This document shows, piece after piece, positions 17,166 through 24,795 of a DNA stretch of 32,062 nt. A program made the position numbers and the translations under genes. The stretch is from Komagataeibacter europaeus LMG 18890 (GTDB lineage: Bacteria; Pseudomonadota; Alphaproteobacteria; Acetobacterales; Acetobacteraceae): assembly GCF_000285295.1 (NCBI RefSeq), contig NZ_CADP01000030.1:1-32062 (forward strand). Reading direction: 5' to 3'. Position 1 is the first letter of the stretch. Each line of letters opens with the position of its first letter. The notes under the pieces were generated by a model. The model ran no database searches and had not been told where the DNA came from. It saw only the letters and a list, made by a program, of their open reading frames with translations.

Positions 17166-19333
17166 CGTCGAAACGCATTTCTTCCCCGGCACTCCGGCGC
17201 AGGCAGGTTCTGGGCGGGGCAGGGGCCTTCGTGCTGGCCGCCATCCTGCCCGCCGGGCGCAGCCGTGGCGCGGGCATGCTGGTGGAAGATGCAACCGCCA
17301 GCTTCGCCCCCAATGCCTATATCCGGATCGGCAGTGACAATATCGTTACGATGATCCTGCCCAATATCGAGATGGGGCAGGGGATCTATACATCCTCCGT
17401 CATGCTGATGGCCGAGGAACTGGGCATTGATCCCCAGTCCGTCCGGATCGAGGCCGCACCACCCGGTGGCGGGGCCGAGATTACCGGCGGGTCCACCTCC
17501 TCCATGACCGAATGGATGCCGTTGCGGCAGGCGGGGGCTGCGGCGCGCACCATGCTGCAGCAGGCGGCCGCCGCACGCTGGTCGTGCGCCCCGGGCGCCT
17601 GTGTGGCGCAGGACGGCTATATACTCGGCCCCACCGGGCAGCGCCTGTCCTATGGCGAACTTGCGGCGGATGCGGCGAACCTGCCGGTGCCGAAGGACGT
17701 TGTTCTGAAAACCCCGGCACAGTTCCGCCTGATCGGCCGCCCGATGCACCGGCTGGACAGTCAGGTGAAGGTGGACGGGCAGGCCATGTTCGGCATTGAC
17801 GTGCAGGTGCCCGGCCAGAAGGTCGGCGCGGTGGCGGCCTGTCCCGTGATCGGTGGGCATGTTGGCCATGTCGATACACAGGCGGCGTTGAAGATACGTG
17901 GTGTGGTTGCCGTATTGCAGATTGATGATGCGGTCTGCGTTGTGGCCGACCACTACTGGGCTGCGCGCAAGGGACTGGCGGCGCTGGATGTGCAGTGGGT
18001 CGAAGGACCGAACGCCACGGTCGATACGCAGGCAATCTATCGGCAGTTGGAAGGCGGCCTGTCCAGTTCCGCCATCCTGGCGGACCATCATGGTGATGCG
18101 CAGCAGGCCATAACCCAGGCACATGGGCGGTACAGCGCGACCTATCGCCAGCCCCTGCTGGCCCATGCCACGATGGAGCCGATCAACTGCACCATCCATG
18201 TCCGCCCCGATGGCTGCGACATATGGACCGGCACGCAGGTGGCTGAACGCGCACGTGATACCACGGCGGAAGTCACCGGCCTGCCCAAGGACAGGATCAG
18301 GCTGCACAGCCAGTATATCGGTGGCGGCTTCGGACGCAGGCTGGAACATGAATATGTGACGCAGGCCGCCCGCTTCGGGCGACAGGTTTCCCATCCGCTC
18401 AAGATCATCTGGAGCCGGGAGGAAGATATTACCCGTGACCGTTTCCGTCCCGCCTATCTGGACCATCTGGAAGCGGGACTGGACGAACGTGGCTATATCA
18501 CCGGCCTGACGCATCGCATCGTCGGTCCTGCCGTGGTGGCGCGCTGGGAACCCTCTGGCCTGGGTGCCAACGGGTATGATGATGACCTTTCGGTCGGCAC
18601 TGTCATCACGCCTTATACCTATCCCGCCTATCGCCTGGAATTCGCACGGCGTGAACCTCCCGGTGTGATTACCGCATGGTGGCGCGGAGTGGGCGGCACG
18701 CGTGGACTGTTCGTGGTGGAGGGATTCATTGACGAACTGGCGCAGCGCGCGGGCGTCGATCCCGTGGCCTATCGCCGTGAAATGGTGCGCAACAACCCGC
18801 GCGCCCTTGCGGTGCTGGAACGCGTGGCGCGTGAATCCGGCTGGGGCACGCCGCTGCCGCCTAATTGCGGGCGCGGGGTCGCGCTGCAGTTTGCCTTTGG
18901 GTCATACCTGGCCACGGTTGCTGAAATCGAAATGGCCGGTCCGCACGATGTCCGCATCCGCCGCGTGACCTGCGCCGTGGATTGCGGGCAGGTCATCAAT
19001 CCCGACCAGATTGCGGCACAGATCGAAGGCGGGCTGATCTTTGGTTTCAGTGCCGCATTGTATAACGAGATTACCTTGGAAAAAGGGCGCGTGCAGCAGG
19101 ACAACTTCCATACATGGCGCGTCATGCGCATGAACGAGGCCCCCGGGCGGATTGATGTCCATCTGATCGAGAGTACGGAATCCCCTGGTGGCATAGGGGA
19201 AACAGGCACCGCCGCCGCCGCCCCCGCGCTGGCCAACGCCATGGCGGCGGTCCAGAAACGGCGTTACCGCTTTTTGCCGCTGCTTTCCCCCCTTAACCAG
19301 CCTTCTGGCCATGAGAAGGAGCAGCAGGGATGA
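17162..19333 (+). CDS. Molybdenum aldehyde oxidase, molybdopterin large subunit (IorB/AldH-like)
   Basis: 723 residues. A Tat-type signal (LRRRQVLGGAGAFVLAA at about 11-27) directs folded export to the periplasm. It belongs to the xanthine-oxidase superfamily, isoquinoline 1-oxidoreductase beta type, which includes the aldehyde dehydrogenase of acetic acid bacteria. Seen are QGIYTSSVMLMAEELG, the Mo-pterin stretch YIGGGFGRR (385-393) and the C-terminal GGIGETG with the probable catalytic Glu680. It oxidises an aldehyde (or N-heterocycle) with water as oxygen source. The substrate here is likely the aldehyde released by the flanking amine dehydrogenases; that is inferred from context. It overlaps the genes on both sides by ATGA. 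Confidence 0.9.
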   Translation: MTSKRISSPALRRRQVLGGAGAFVLAAILPAGRSRGAGMLVEDATASFAPNAYIRIGSDNIVTMILPNIEMGQGIYTSSVMLMAEELGIDPQSVRIEAAPPGGGAEITGGSTSSMTEWMPLRQAGAAARTMLQQAAAARWSCAPGACVAQDGYILGPTGQRLSYGELAADAANLPVPKDVVLKTPAQFRLIGRPMHRLDSQVKVDGQAMFGIDVQVPGQKVGAVAACPVIGGHVGHVDTQAALKIRGVVAVLQIDDAVCVVADHYWAARKGLAALDVQWVEGPNATVDTQAIYRQLEGGLSSSAILADHHGDAQQAITQAHGRYSATYRQPLLAHATMEPINCTIHVRPDGCDIWTGTQVAERARDTTAEVTGLPKDRIRLHSQYIGGGFGRRLEHEYVTQAARFGRQVSHPLKIIWSREEDITRDRFRPAYLDHLEAGLDERGYITGLTHRIVGPAVVARWEPSGLGANGYDDDLSVGTVITPYTYPAYRLEFARREPPGVITAWWRGVGGTRGLFVVEGFIDELAQRAGVDPVAYRREMVRNNPRALAVLERVARESGWGTPLPPNCGRGVALQFAFGSYLATVAEIEMAGPHDVRIRRVTCAVDCGQVINPDQIAAQIEGGLIFGFSAALYNEITLEKGRVQQDNFHTWRVMRMNEAPGRIDVHLIESTESPGGIGETGTAAAAPALANAMAAVQKRRYRFLPLLSPLNQPSGHEKEQQG

Positions 19334-20580
19334 CCATGACAGAACGTGGCCTTGGCCGCATCACCGGCATGCTGTTCGCGCTTCTGGCCAGCACGGGCAT
19401 CCATGGGGCGCGGGCGGCCGATGCCCCTGATGGGCAGTACCTGACCCGCGCGGCCGATTGCGAGGTCTGCCATACCCGTCCCGGTGGCACGCCATTCGCA
19501 GGTGGGCGTGCGTTTGCCATTCCCGGCATGGGGGTGATCTATTCCCCCAACATCACGGCGGACCGGCAGGCTGGTATCGGCGCATGGACGGATGACCAGT
19601 TCGTCAAGGCGGTCCGTGACGGGGTCTCACCGGGGTGGAAACACCTGTACCCGGCCATGCCGTACCGTGATTACGCGTATATGACGCCAGACGAGGTCAA
19701 GGCGATCCGTGCCTATCTGGCGACCCTGCCGAGCAGTGCCGCGCGGCCGCCGGAAAATACCCTGAAATTCCCGTTTTCGATCCGTTCAGCCATGATTTTC
19801 TGGAATCTGGTCAACGGACCGGCGTCCTCCCACCCTGATGATCCCGCCCATACCCCATCGTGGAACCGCGGCCGATATCTGGTCGAGGGGCCGGGACACT
19901 GCGCGGAATGTCATTCACCGCGTACGTTCACCATGGGTGTGTCCACCACCAATGCCTATGCCGGGGCGGATGTGGGGGGATGGCGGGCGTATAACATCAC
20001 GTCCTCGAAAACCGACGGGATTGGCGCATGGAGCGCGGACGACCTGGCCACCTATCTGTCCACCGGTCATGCGGATGGCCATGGCAGCGCATCGGGTGAC
20101 ATGGGGGATGTTGTCAGCCACAGCCTGCGTTTCCTGACCCGTCAGGATATCGGTGCCATGGTTGAATACCTGCGCGACATTCCCGCGCGGTCTTCCACGG
20201 ATGGGGCGCCGCCTGCCGTCACACAACCGACAGCCACCCACGATCAGGCAGACAGCCATGGCGCCATGCTGTATGCGGGGGCGTGTGCCGGATGTCACCT
20301 GCCTGATGGAAGCGGGCGACAGAACCCGGTAGCTTCCATCGCCGGGGCACGTACGACGCTGGGGGCCGCGAACGGGCAGAACCTGCTGCAGGTCCTGACC
20401 CATGGCAGCGCATTGCAGACGGCGACCGGCACCGCCGCGATGCCCGCGTTCCATGGTGGGTATTCCGATCAGGATGTGGCGGATATCGCCAATTTCGTCA
20501 TGCACCATTTTGCCCGGTCTTCCACAACGGTGAGTGCCGCGGACGTGGCGAAGGCAAAAACCGCATCCGCACCGGAATAG
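19330..20580 (+). CDS. Triheme cytochrome c subunit of the aldehyde oxidase
   Basis: 416 residues with a signal peptide ending near GARAAD. Three CxxCH sites: CEVCH (C44), CAECH (C191) and CAGCH (C319), each within a cytochrome c domain. This is the architecture of the cytochrome subunits of membrane-bound alcohol and aldehyde dehydrogenases in acetic acid bacteria, which pass electrons to ubiquinone at the membrane. The ATG overlaps the large-subunit stop (ATGA), and AAGGAG precedes it. A Met-containing segment follows each heme (for example TAAMPAFHGGYSDQDV). Three hemes rule out a MauG-type diheme maturase. A bidirectional terminator follows. Confidence 0.92.
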   Translation: MTMTERGLGRITGMLFALLASTGIHGARAADAPDGQYLTRAADCEVCHTRPGGTPFAGGRAFAIPGMGVIYSPNITADRQAGIGAWTDDQFVKAVRDGVSPGWKHLYPAMPYRDYAYMTPDEVKAIRAYLATLPSSAARPPENTLKFPFSIRSAMIFWNLVNGPASSHPDDPAHTPSWNRGRYLVEGPGHCAECHSPRTFTMGVSTTNAYAGADVGGWRAYNITSSKTDGIGAWSADDLATYLSTGHADGHGSASGDMGDVVSHSLRFLTRQDIGAMVEYLRDIPARSSTDGAPPAVTQPTATHDQADSHGAMLYAGACAGCHLPDGSGRQNPVASIAGARTTLGAANGQNLLQVLTHGSALQTATGTAAMPAFHGGYSDQDVADIANFVMHHFARSSTTVSAADVAKAKTASAPE

Positions 20581-20629
20581 GGCGGCATGTTCCCATAATG
20601 CCCCGGCCTGTATACCGGGGGGCTTGAAT

Positions 20630-20672
20630 AAAAAAGGATATGGCCCCGCGGACGGGTCATATCCTTTTTTTT
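20630..20672. terminator. Bidirectional terminator between convergent operons
   Basis: AAAAAAGGATATG (20630-20642) is fully complementary to CATATCCTTTTTT (20658-20670), and the inner CCC/GGG extends the stem. T-runs are present on both strands, serving the plus-strand aldehyde oxidase operon and the minus-strand amine dehydrogenase operon. Confidence 0.93.
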
Positions 20673-20704
20673 ATGTCAGGGCCTGCCTTGCGTGATGGGA
20701 AGGA

Positions 20705-21205
20705 TCACGTCGGTTTATGGGTCTGACAGGCCGCGACCGCATTTTGCAGGATATGGGCGCGTCGTTCCATGAAATCCGTAACGGACATGGGTGACTGTCG
20801 CCATTCATGAATTTCGGCAGCGGTATAGGGTTTTGCGGTGGCGGGCGTGCTTTTGCCACCCAGTGTGAACAGGACGAAGTTCATGACATCGGCCAGTTCC
20901 TGGTCATCGCGTATCAGCGACATGGAAACACCGGGCACCTGTACCAGATATCTGCGCCCTTCCTCGCTGCAGGCAAAGGTGCCTACCGTATCACGCAACA
21001 TGGGTACGAAAGTCGGGCCGGAAACACCTTCGATACCGTGGCATCCCCCGCAATGGGTCAGGTAGGCGGTCTGGGTCTGGTTCAATGTGGGGGCAGGCAC
21101 AGGGTTGGCCCGTGCCTGTAGTCCCCCTGATACAAACAGTGACGCGGCCACAAAGGCCGCGCCAATGCTTTTCTCAAGGCAGCTTTTTCTTGTCATTAAG
21201 CGCAT
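20705..21205 (-). CDS. Periplasmic monoheme cytochrome c, last gene of amine dehydrogenase operon 2
   Basis: 166 residues from the ATG at 21205, which has AGGA 5 bp upstream; a second ATG at 21196 is possible. A signal peptide ends near LQARAN. One heme site CGGCH (C52, C55, H56) and a probable axial Met (M95, VSMSL). The shared PYTAAEIHEWRQ segment makes it a paralogue of the cytochrome at 12901-13473, including two extra Cys (FACSEEG, AACQTH). Its start overlaps the upstream cytochrome gene by about 32 bp, so it is coupled. Probable electron carrier for amine dehydrogenase 2. Confidence 0.85.
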   Translation of the reverse strand: MRLMTRKSCLEKSIGAAFVAASLFVSGGLQARANPVPAPTLNQTQTAYLTHCGGCHGIEGVSGPTFVPMLRDTVGTFACSEEGRRYLVQVPGVSMSLIRDDQELADVMNFVLFTLGGKSTPATAKPYTAAEIHEWRQSPMSVTDFMERRAHILQNAVAACQTHKPT

Positions 21206-21644
21206 TGCGTTCCTGCAGCACGGCGGTCGGCGGCATGGTGGCGTCGCGGGCCGCGTGGATTTCGTCAGCCGTGAAGGACGGCGCCGACGCATTGCCCCCA
21301 AGGTGGGAGACATAGGTCAGGATGGCGGCAAGCTGCTCATCCGTCATGGCGCGGAAGGACGGCATGTAACCCATATAGGTTGCGCCACCTGCCTGAATGC
21401 TGCCGGTCATGCCATTCAGCACGAGGTGCGAAAGATAGGTCTTGCCTTCGGGCGAACCCGCGATGACGTCCAGACGCCCCTTCAGCGGGGGAAACTGCCC
21501 CGGAACCCCCGTGGCGCCCGCCTGGTGGCACAGGCCGCAATTGGCCCCGTAAAGCTGCTGTCCGTCTTCCGCCGCGTGCGCGCCATGGGTGCCGGCGACA
21601 AGACCGCAGGCAACAGCAAGGAGGGAGAGGGTTTTCTTGATCAT
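21174..21644 (-). CDS. Periplasmic monoheme cytochrome c in amine dehydrogenase operon 2
   Basis: 156 residues from the ATG at 21644. Signal peptide MIKKTLSLLAVACGLVAGTHGAHA. Heme site CGLCH (C36, C39, H40) and a probable axial Met in YMPSF (M94). It is a class I cytochrome c similar to those that end quinoprotein electron chains. The start overlaps the light-chain stop (ATGA, 21641-21644), so it is translationally coupled to mauA. It has no counterpart in the first amine dehydrogenase set. Confidence 0.88.
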   Translation of the reverse strand: MIKKTLSLLAVACGLVAGTHGAHAAEDGQQLYGANCGLCHQAGATGVPGQFPPLKGRLDVIAGSPEGKTYLSHLVLNGMTGSIQAGGATYMGYMPSFRAMTDEQLAAILTYVSHLGGNASAPSFTADEIHAARDATMPPTAVLQERNALNDKKKLP

Positions 21645-22228
21645 GTCGTGCTTCCGATAATTGCGGCGGTTGAGCAGTTGTACATTTCCGATGTTCCCGT
21701 GCCGAAACACCAGATAATGTCGTTATTGGCCATGGGCCGGTAGGACGGCTGGTCACCATCCGTGTTCAGGCAGTTGACCTCATCACAGGCATCCTGACCA
21801 CAGCAGTCGCGATAGGCAATCAGGTAGGAACGTCCATCCTGTGGATTGAAGCAACTGCCAATCCATGAAGTAGGCGAAGGGGCCGTGCCGGGCGGGCAGC
21901 TGTGAATGCCGCCACCGCATGATGTGCACAGGTAGCCGTCAATGGCGCAGTAACGCCAGTAGTCACATGCCGTGTCATCCTTGGCCTGTGCGTGGGCGGC
22001 AAACGGGCTGGGGGCCTTGACCGTCCTGGCCGCCGGGGTGGCGGTGGCGGCGGATGCACGGGTCACCGGCAGCAGCGGAAATGCCGGGACCGCCGCCATG
22101 GCGGCGCCCAGGCGGGCCAGCACGCCACGGCGCGATGACTGTCCGGCCAGCCTGCGCACCAGGTTTTCCGTCAGGCGGTCCATCAGGGACCCGTTACGTT
22201 CGTTATCAGCCCTGTCAGACGGCAGCAT
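21641..22228 (-). CDS. TTQ amine dehydrogenase light (beta) subunit, copy 2
   Basis: 195 residues from the ATG at 22228, chosen because AAGGA lies 8 bp upstream; the internal ATG at 22183 lacks one. Tat-type signal SSRRGVLARLG (31-41). The mature part has CDYWRYCAIDGYLC, SWIGSC, YLIAYRDCCG and NDIIWCFG. The TTQ tryptophans are W122 and W173, 51 residues apart exactly as in Paracoccus MADH (57 and 108). The aspartates are D97 and D141. It has the canonical 12 cysteines. The Thr122 position reads Ser (YNCST). It overlaps the mauD-like gene by 14 bp and the cytochrome gene by 4 bp. Confidence 0.93.
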   Translation of the reverse strand: MLPSDRADNERNGSLMDRLTENLVRRLAGQSSRRGVLARLGAAMAAVPAFPLLPVTRASAATATPAARTVKAPSPFAAHAQAKDDTACDYWRYCAIDGYLCTSCGGGIHSCPPGTAPSPTSWIGSCFNPQDGRSYLIAYRDCCGQDACDEVNCLNTDGDQPSYRPMANNDIIWCFGTGTSEMYNCSTAAIIGSTT

Positions 22229-22817
22229 GGGCAATTTCCTTTGTGACGTTACCGGCATTCTTGGCTCCGGCTTCAGAAGACTGGACGGCAGCTTCGATCT
22301 GCCGGCGCGTATTGACAATATCCTTGGCCAATATGGTCGCGTGGTCATCGATTATGACCAGTGTAGGCAACCGGTTGACCTGCAGCACCAGCGACAGTTC
22401 CACGCCGGTAACCAGCGTAAGCCCCGCCATGTCGGGACGGGCGGCCATTTCCTTCAGTTCAGGTTCCGCCCCATCGCCCACCAGCACCAGATCCAGTCCC
22501 TGCTCACCCGCAATCGCACGTGCCAGCGGCACGACGCGTTTGCATACGGGACAGTCGGGTGCAACGAATATGACCATCATCCGCCGACCCGCATCCAGCG
22601 GGCCGCCAATGACAAACGGCGCGCCCGCCAGCGTGCGCATGACCAGACGGGGGACGCTCTGGCCAACATCCAGTCCCTGATGCGCGGCCTGCGGGCCGAT
22701 GGGCGCCAGGCGTTCGTGCAGGATGCCGATCTGGCGGGCCAGCGCGAACAGGCCCGCAGCCAGCCCGAGCGCCACAATCGCCAGGGCGACCTGCCAGATC
22801 ACCAGAAATGTCATCAT
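22215..22817 (-). CDS. mauD: MauD-like thioredoxin-fold protein for light-chain maturation
   Basis: 200 residues from the ATG at 22817, which overlaps the mauE-like stop (ATGATGA). An N-terminal membrane anchor (FLVIWQVALAIVALGLAAGLFAL) is followed by a periplasmic thioredoxin-like domain with CPVC (C89, C92), the motif of MauD. In methylotrophs MauD is needed for correct disulfide formation and stability of the beta subunit, which has six disulfides. It sits between mauE-like and mauA-like genes as in mau and aau clusters. The only complete CxxC maturase in the window; it may also serve light chain copy 1. Confidence 0.9.
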   Translation of the reverse strand: MMTFLVIWQVALAIVALGLAAGLFALARQIGILHERLAPIGPQAAHQGLDVGQSVPRLVMRTLAGAPFVIGGPLDAGRRMMVIFVAPDCPVCKRVVPLARAIAGEQGLDLVLVGDGAEPELKEMAARPDMAGLTLVTGVELSLVLQVNRLPTLVIIDDHATILAKDIVNTRRQIEAAVQSSEAGAKNAGNVTKEIAHAAV

Positions 22818-23344
22818 GATGACAGCCCTTCCGTATTCGTGGGGGCCAGCACACGGGTCGCCCGCCACATCATGAACAGGCAGACCCCACCCACAATGCT
22901 TTCGACCCGCAGTACCGCGGCCTGCGGCAGGGCGATCCATACTGGCATCAGTGCGGGCAGCGCGCACAGCGCCGTGCGGGCGACCAGCTTCCATGAAAGG
23001 TGCTCGCCATCGCTGCCGGGCATGCACCCGCATGACAGGGCGGTGCGGCCACGGGCGACGTTTATGCCCATCGCCAGCGTGAACACGGCAATCAGTGCCA
23101 GCGACAGCAGGCCACCCGGACGGGTCGCCATGCCGGACAGCAGGGCCGTCGCCGCCAGCGTTTCCGCCAGTGCGATCCCCCACGCCACCACAGTGACAAG
23201 TGATGACGGCACAAGCCGGTAGGACGCGATGACCCCAAGGAAGCTGTCGTGATCCGCAAGCTTAGGCAGTCCCGCAAGCAGGAACATGCCCCCCACCAGT
23301 CCGCAACAGAGGCCGCATGCCCCTTGCAAAACCAGCATATCCAT
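22814..23344 (-). CDS. mauE: MauE-like membrane protein for light-chain maturation
   Basis: 176 residues with about four to five membrane helices and a CGLCCG stretch near the N-terminus plus CGC (SCGCMPG) in a loop, as in the MauE / DoxX-like methylamine utilisation family. MauE works with MauD in maturation of the TTQ light chain, probably in thiol-disulfide chemistry. It starts 3 bp after the heavy-chain stop and overlaps mauD by ATGA. Confidence 0.9.
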   Translation of the reverse strand: MDMLVLQGACGLCCGLVGGMFLLAGLPKLADHDSFLGVIASYRLVPSSLVTVVAWGIALAETLAATALLSGMATRPGGLLSLALIAVFTLAMGINVARGRTALSCGCMPGSDGEHLSWKLVARTALCALPALMPVWIALPQAAVLRVESIVGGVCLFMMWRATRVLAPTNTEGLSS

Positions 23345-23347
23345 CTC

Positions 23348-24580
23348 TTATTCCCCCGGAGCGACCGTGAAGACCAGATCCGTGCCAAGATGTTTCATGG
23401 TGCGCTGCAGCTTGCCGCTACGGGCATCAAGGATATGAAGGTCGCCCGCTTCATCCGACGTGAACATCAGGGGATGGTCATCCTGCGTCACGCCCACGAT
23501 CGGGCTGGCGGCGGGCAGGGGAATGCGGCGCACGCGCTTGTGCGTATTCGTATCGAATACCCAGACTTCCGTGCCGTCTTCCTTGTGGGTCCAGAACGTA
23601 CCCCGGTGCATGAGGACGTACAGTTCCCCGCTGCTGGCATGCAGGGCGGCAAGCTGCCAGCCACCGGGCCGCCATGCCACGTCGAAGGGCGCGCGCGCGT
23701 CGGATGCAACCGGCATGCCCGCCCCCTGCTGCAGGGACCACGGTGTGCCGATTTCGTCCGTCGCACCCAGCTTGACGGGATAGACCATGCCGCTGTCGGT
23801 AATGAACCACATATGCCCGTCATGCGTGCCCGGGCTATGTTCCAGCACGCCATCACGGTCCGGCACGAAGAAGGGAGCGGAATGGGTCAGTGACGCCTTG
23901 CCATCCGTGCCGATGGAGACGTTGGCCAGCGTGCCATCCGCGCACAGCGAGGAGAAACCGCTATTGCCCCATGGATAGGCGAGTGCGCAGCCGGGAACTT
24001 CAACCGTCTGTTCAACCGTATGGTTGTGCGTGTCGATCACTTCCACGCCGTTGGTCGGGCTCATGACATAGACATAGGCCCGGCCGCCATCGGCACTGAT
24101 GGCCAGATCGTTTTTCTTGGGCGTGACCAGGGCGCGTGCCGGCAGTTTTTCATCTGACAGGACAGCCAGCGTATGCGGGTCATACTGGACCAGCAGGTCA
24201 TCGCGCTGCCCGCGGTTGCCATGTGCCCATGTCGTTTCCGCGACATAGAAATGCTGCCCGTCGGGGGACTGCGCCACGTTGGCGTTGTAGGCGGCCTGTA
24301 CCATGCCCAGACGCCGGCCATGGTCCGCATCCACCACATAGACCCGGCCGTCCTTGTTATGGTTGTAAACGGCGTCTTCAACCAGGATCGTATGGGGACC
24401 GGCGGCGGGCAGGGTAATGGTATCGCTCTGTTCCGTCTGCAGAACAGGTTCCGCCCCGACCGCCACGGTCGGGGAAAGGGCGGTTGACGCAACCAGTCCA
24501 CACAGAAAAAGGCCAAACAGGTTACGGCATGCGCCGCTGTAACTTACAGTCATGAAATCGTTATCCCATCCAGGAATCAT
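23348..24580 (-). CDS. TTQ amine dehydrogenase heavy (alpha) subunit, copy 2
   Basis: 410 residues from 24580; an alternative ATG at 24553 gives a more typical signal peptide (MTVSYSGACRNLFGLFLCG). Cleavage is expected near AVGAEP. Propeller sequence of the MauB/AauB family: VLQTEQSDTITLP, YVAETTWAHGNRG, YVYVMSPTNGVEVIDTH, the Cys pair in VPGCALAYPW and SSLCADGTL, FWTHKEDGTEVWVFD. It is the first gene of a tight minus-strand operon with order B-E-D-A, the same as aauBEDA of aromatic amine dehydrogenase. Periplasmic. It shares these features with copy 1 but differs throughout, suggesting a different substrate or an old duplication. Confidence 0.92.
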   Translation of the reverse strand: MIPGWDNDFMTVSYSGACRNLFGLFLCGLVASTALSPTVAVGAEPVLQTEQSDTITLPAAGPHTILVEDAVYNHNKDGRVYVVDADHGRRLGMVQAAYNANVAQSPDGQHFYVAETTWAHGNRGQRDDLLVQYDPHTLAVLSDEKLPARALVTPKKNDLAISADGGRAYVYVMSPTNGVEVIDTHNHTVEQTVEVPGCALAYPWGNSGFSSLCADGTLANVSIGTDGKASLTHSAPFFVPDRDGVLEHSPGTHDGHMWFITDSGMVYPVKLGATDEIGTPWSLQQGAGMPVASDARAPFDVAWRPGGWQLAALHASSGELYVLMHRGTFWTHKEDGTEVWVFDTNTHKRVRRIPLPAASPIVGVTQDDHPLMFTSDEAGDLHILDARSGKLQRTMKHLGTDLVFTVAPGE

Positions 24581-24795
24581 TCAAGGATTATACCAGCATT
24601 ATAGAACGATCAAGAAACGTTATGGCTTGGATGCACATATGTAACGGATATGTCACGTTTATTTTCAAAAGGCGCAAAATACCGGCCCGCCATCTGGATC
24701 ATGCCGGCTGGATGGCGGTAGGATCATTCCGGTCCGTGCATGTATGCATGGGCCATGCGTCTTCATTATTCCACACAGCAGTGGCAGGCCGACCA
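24581..24795. promoter_or_regulatory. Divergent promoter region between mauB copy 2 and the second mauD-like gene
   Basis: It must hold the promoter of the B-E-D-A operon (minus strand) and of the MauD-like gene (plus strand). On the minus strand two TATAAT-type hexamers (around 24585-24605) lie close to the heavy-chain start, but no well-spaced -35 is evident. Confidence 0.4.

Noticed and set aside
17105-18514. 469-codon open frame antisense to the Mo subunit
   Set aside because: Shadow of the well-supported aldehyde oxidase large-subunit gene; no recognisable motif.
19330-20580. Possible MauG (TTQ maturase)
   Set aside because: Three CxxCH sites and coupling to the Mo subunit fit a triheme dehydrogenase cytochrome, not a diheme MauG.
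20601-20620. CCCCGG/CCGGGG hairpin as the operon terminator
   Set aside because: No T-run follows; the perfect 13-bp stem with T-runs at 20630-20672 is the better terminator.
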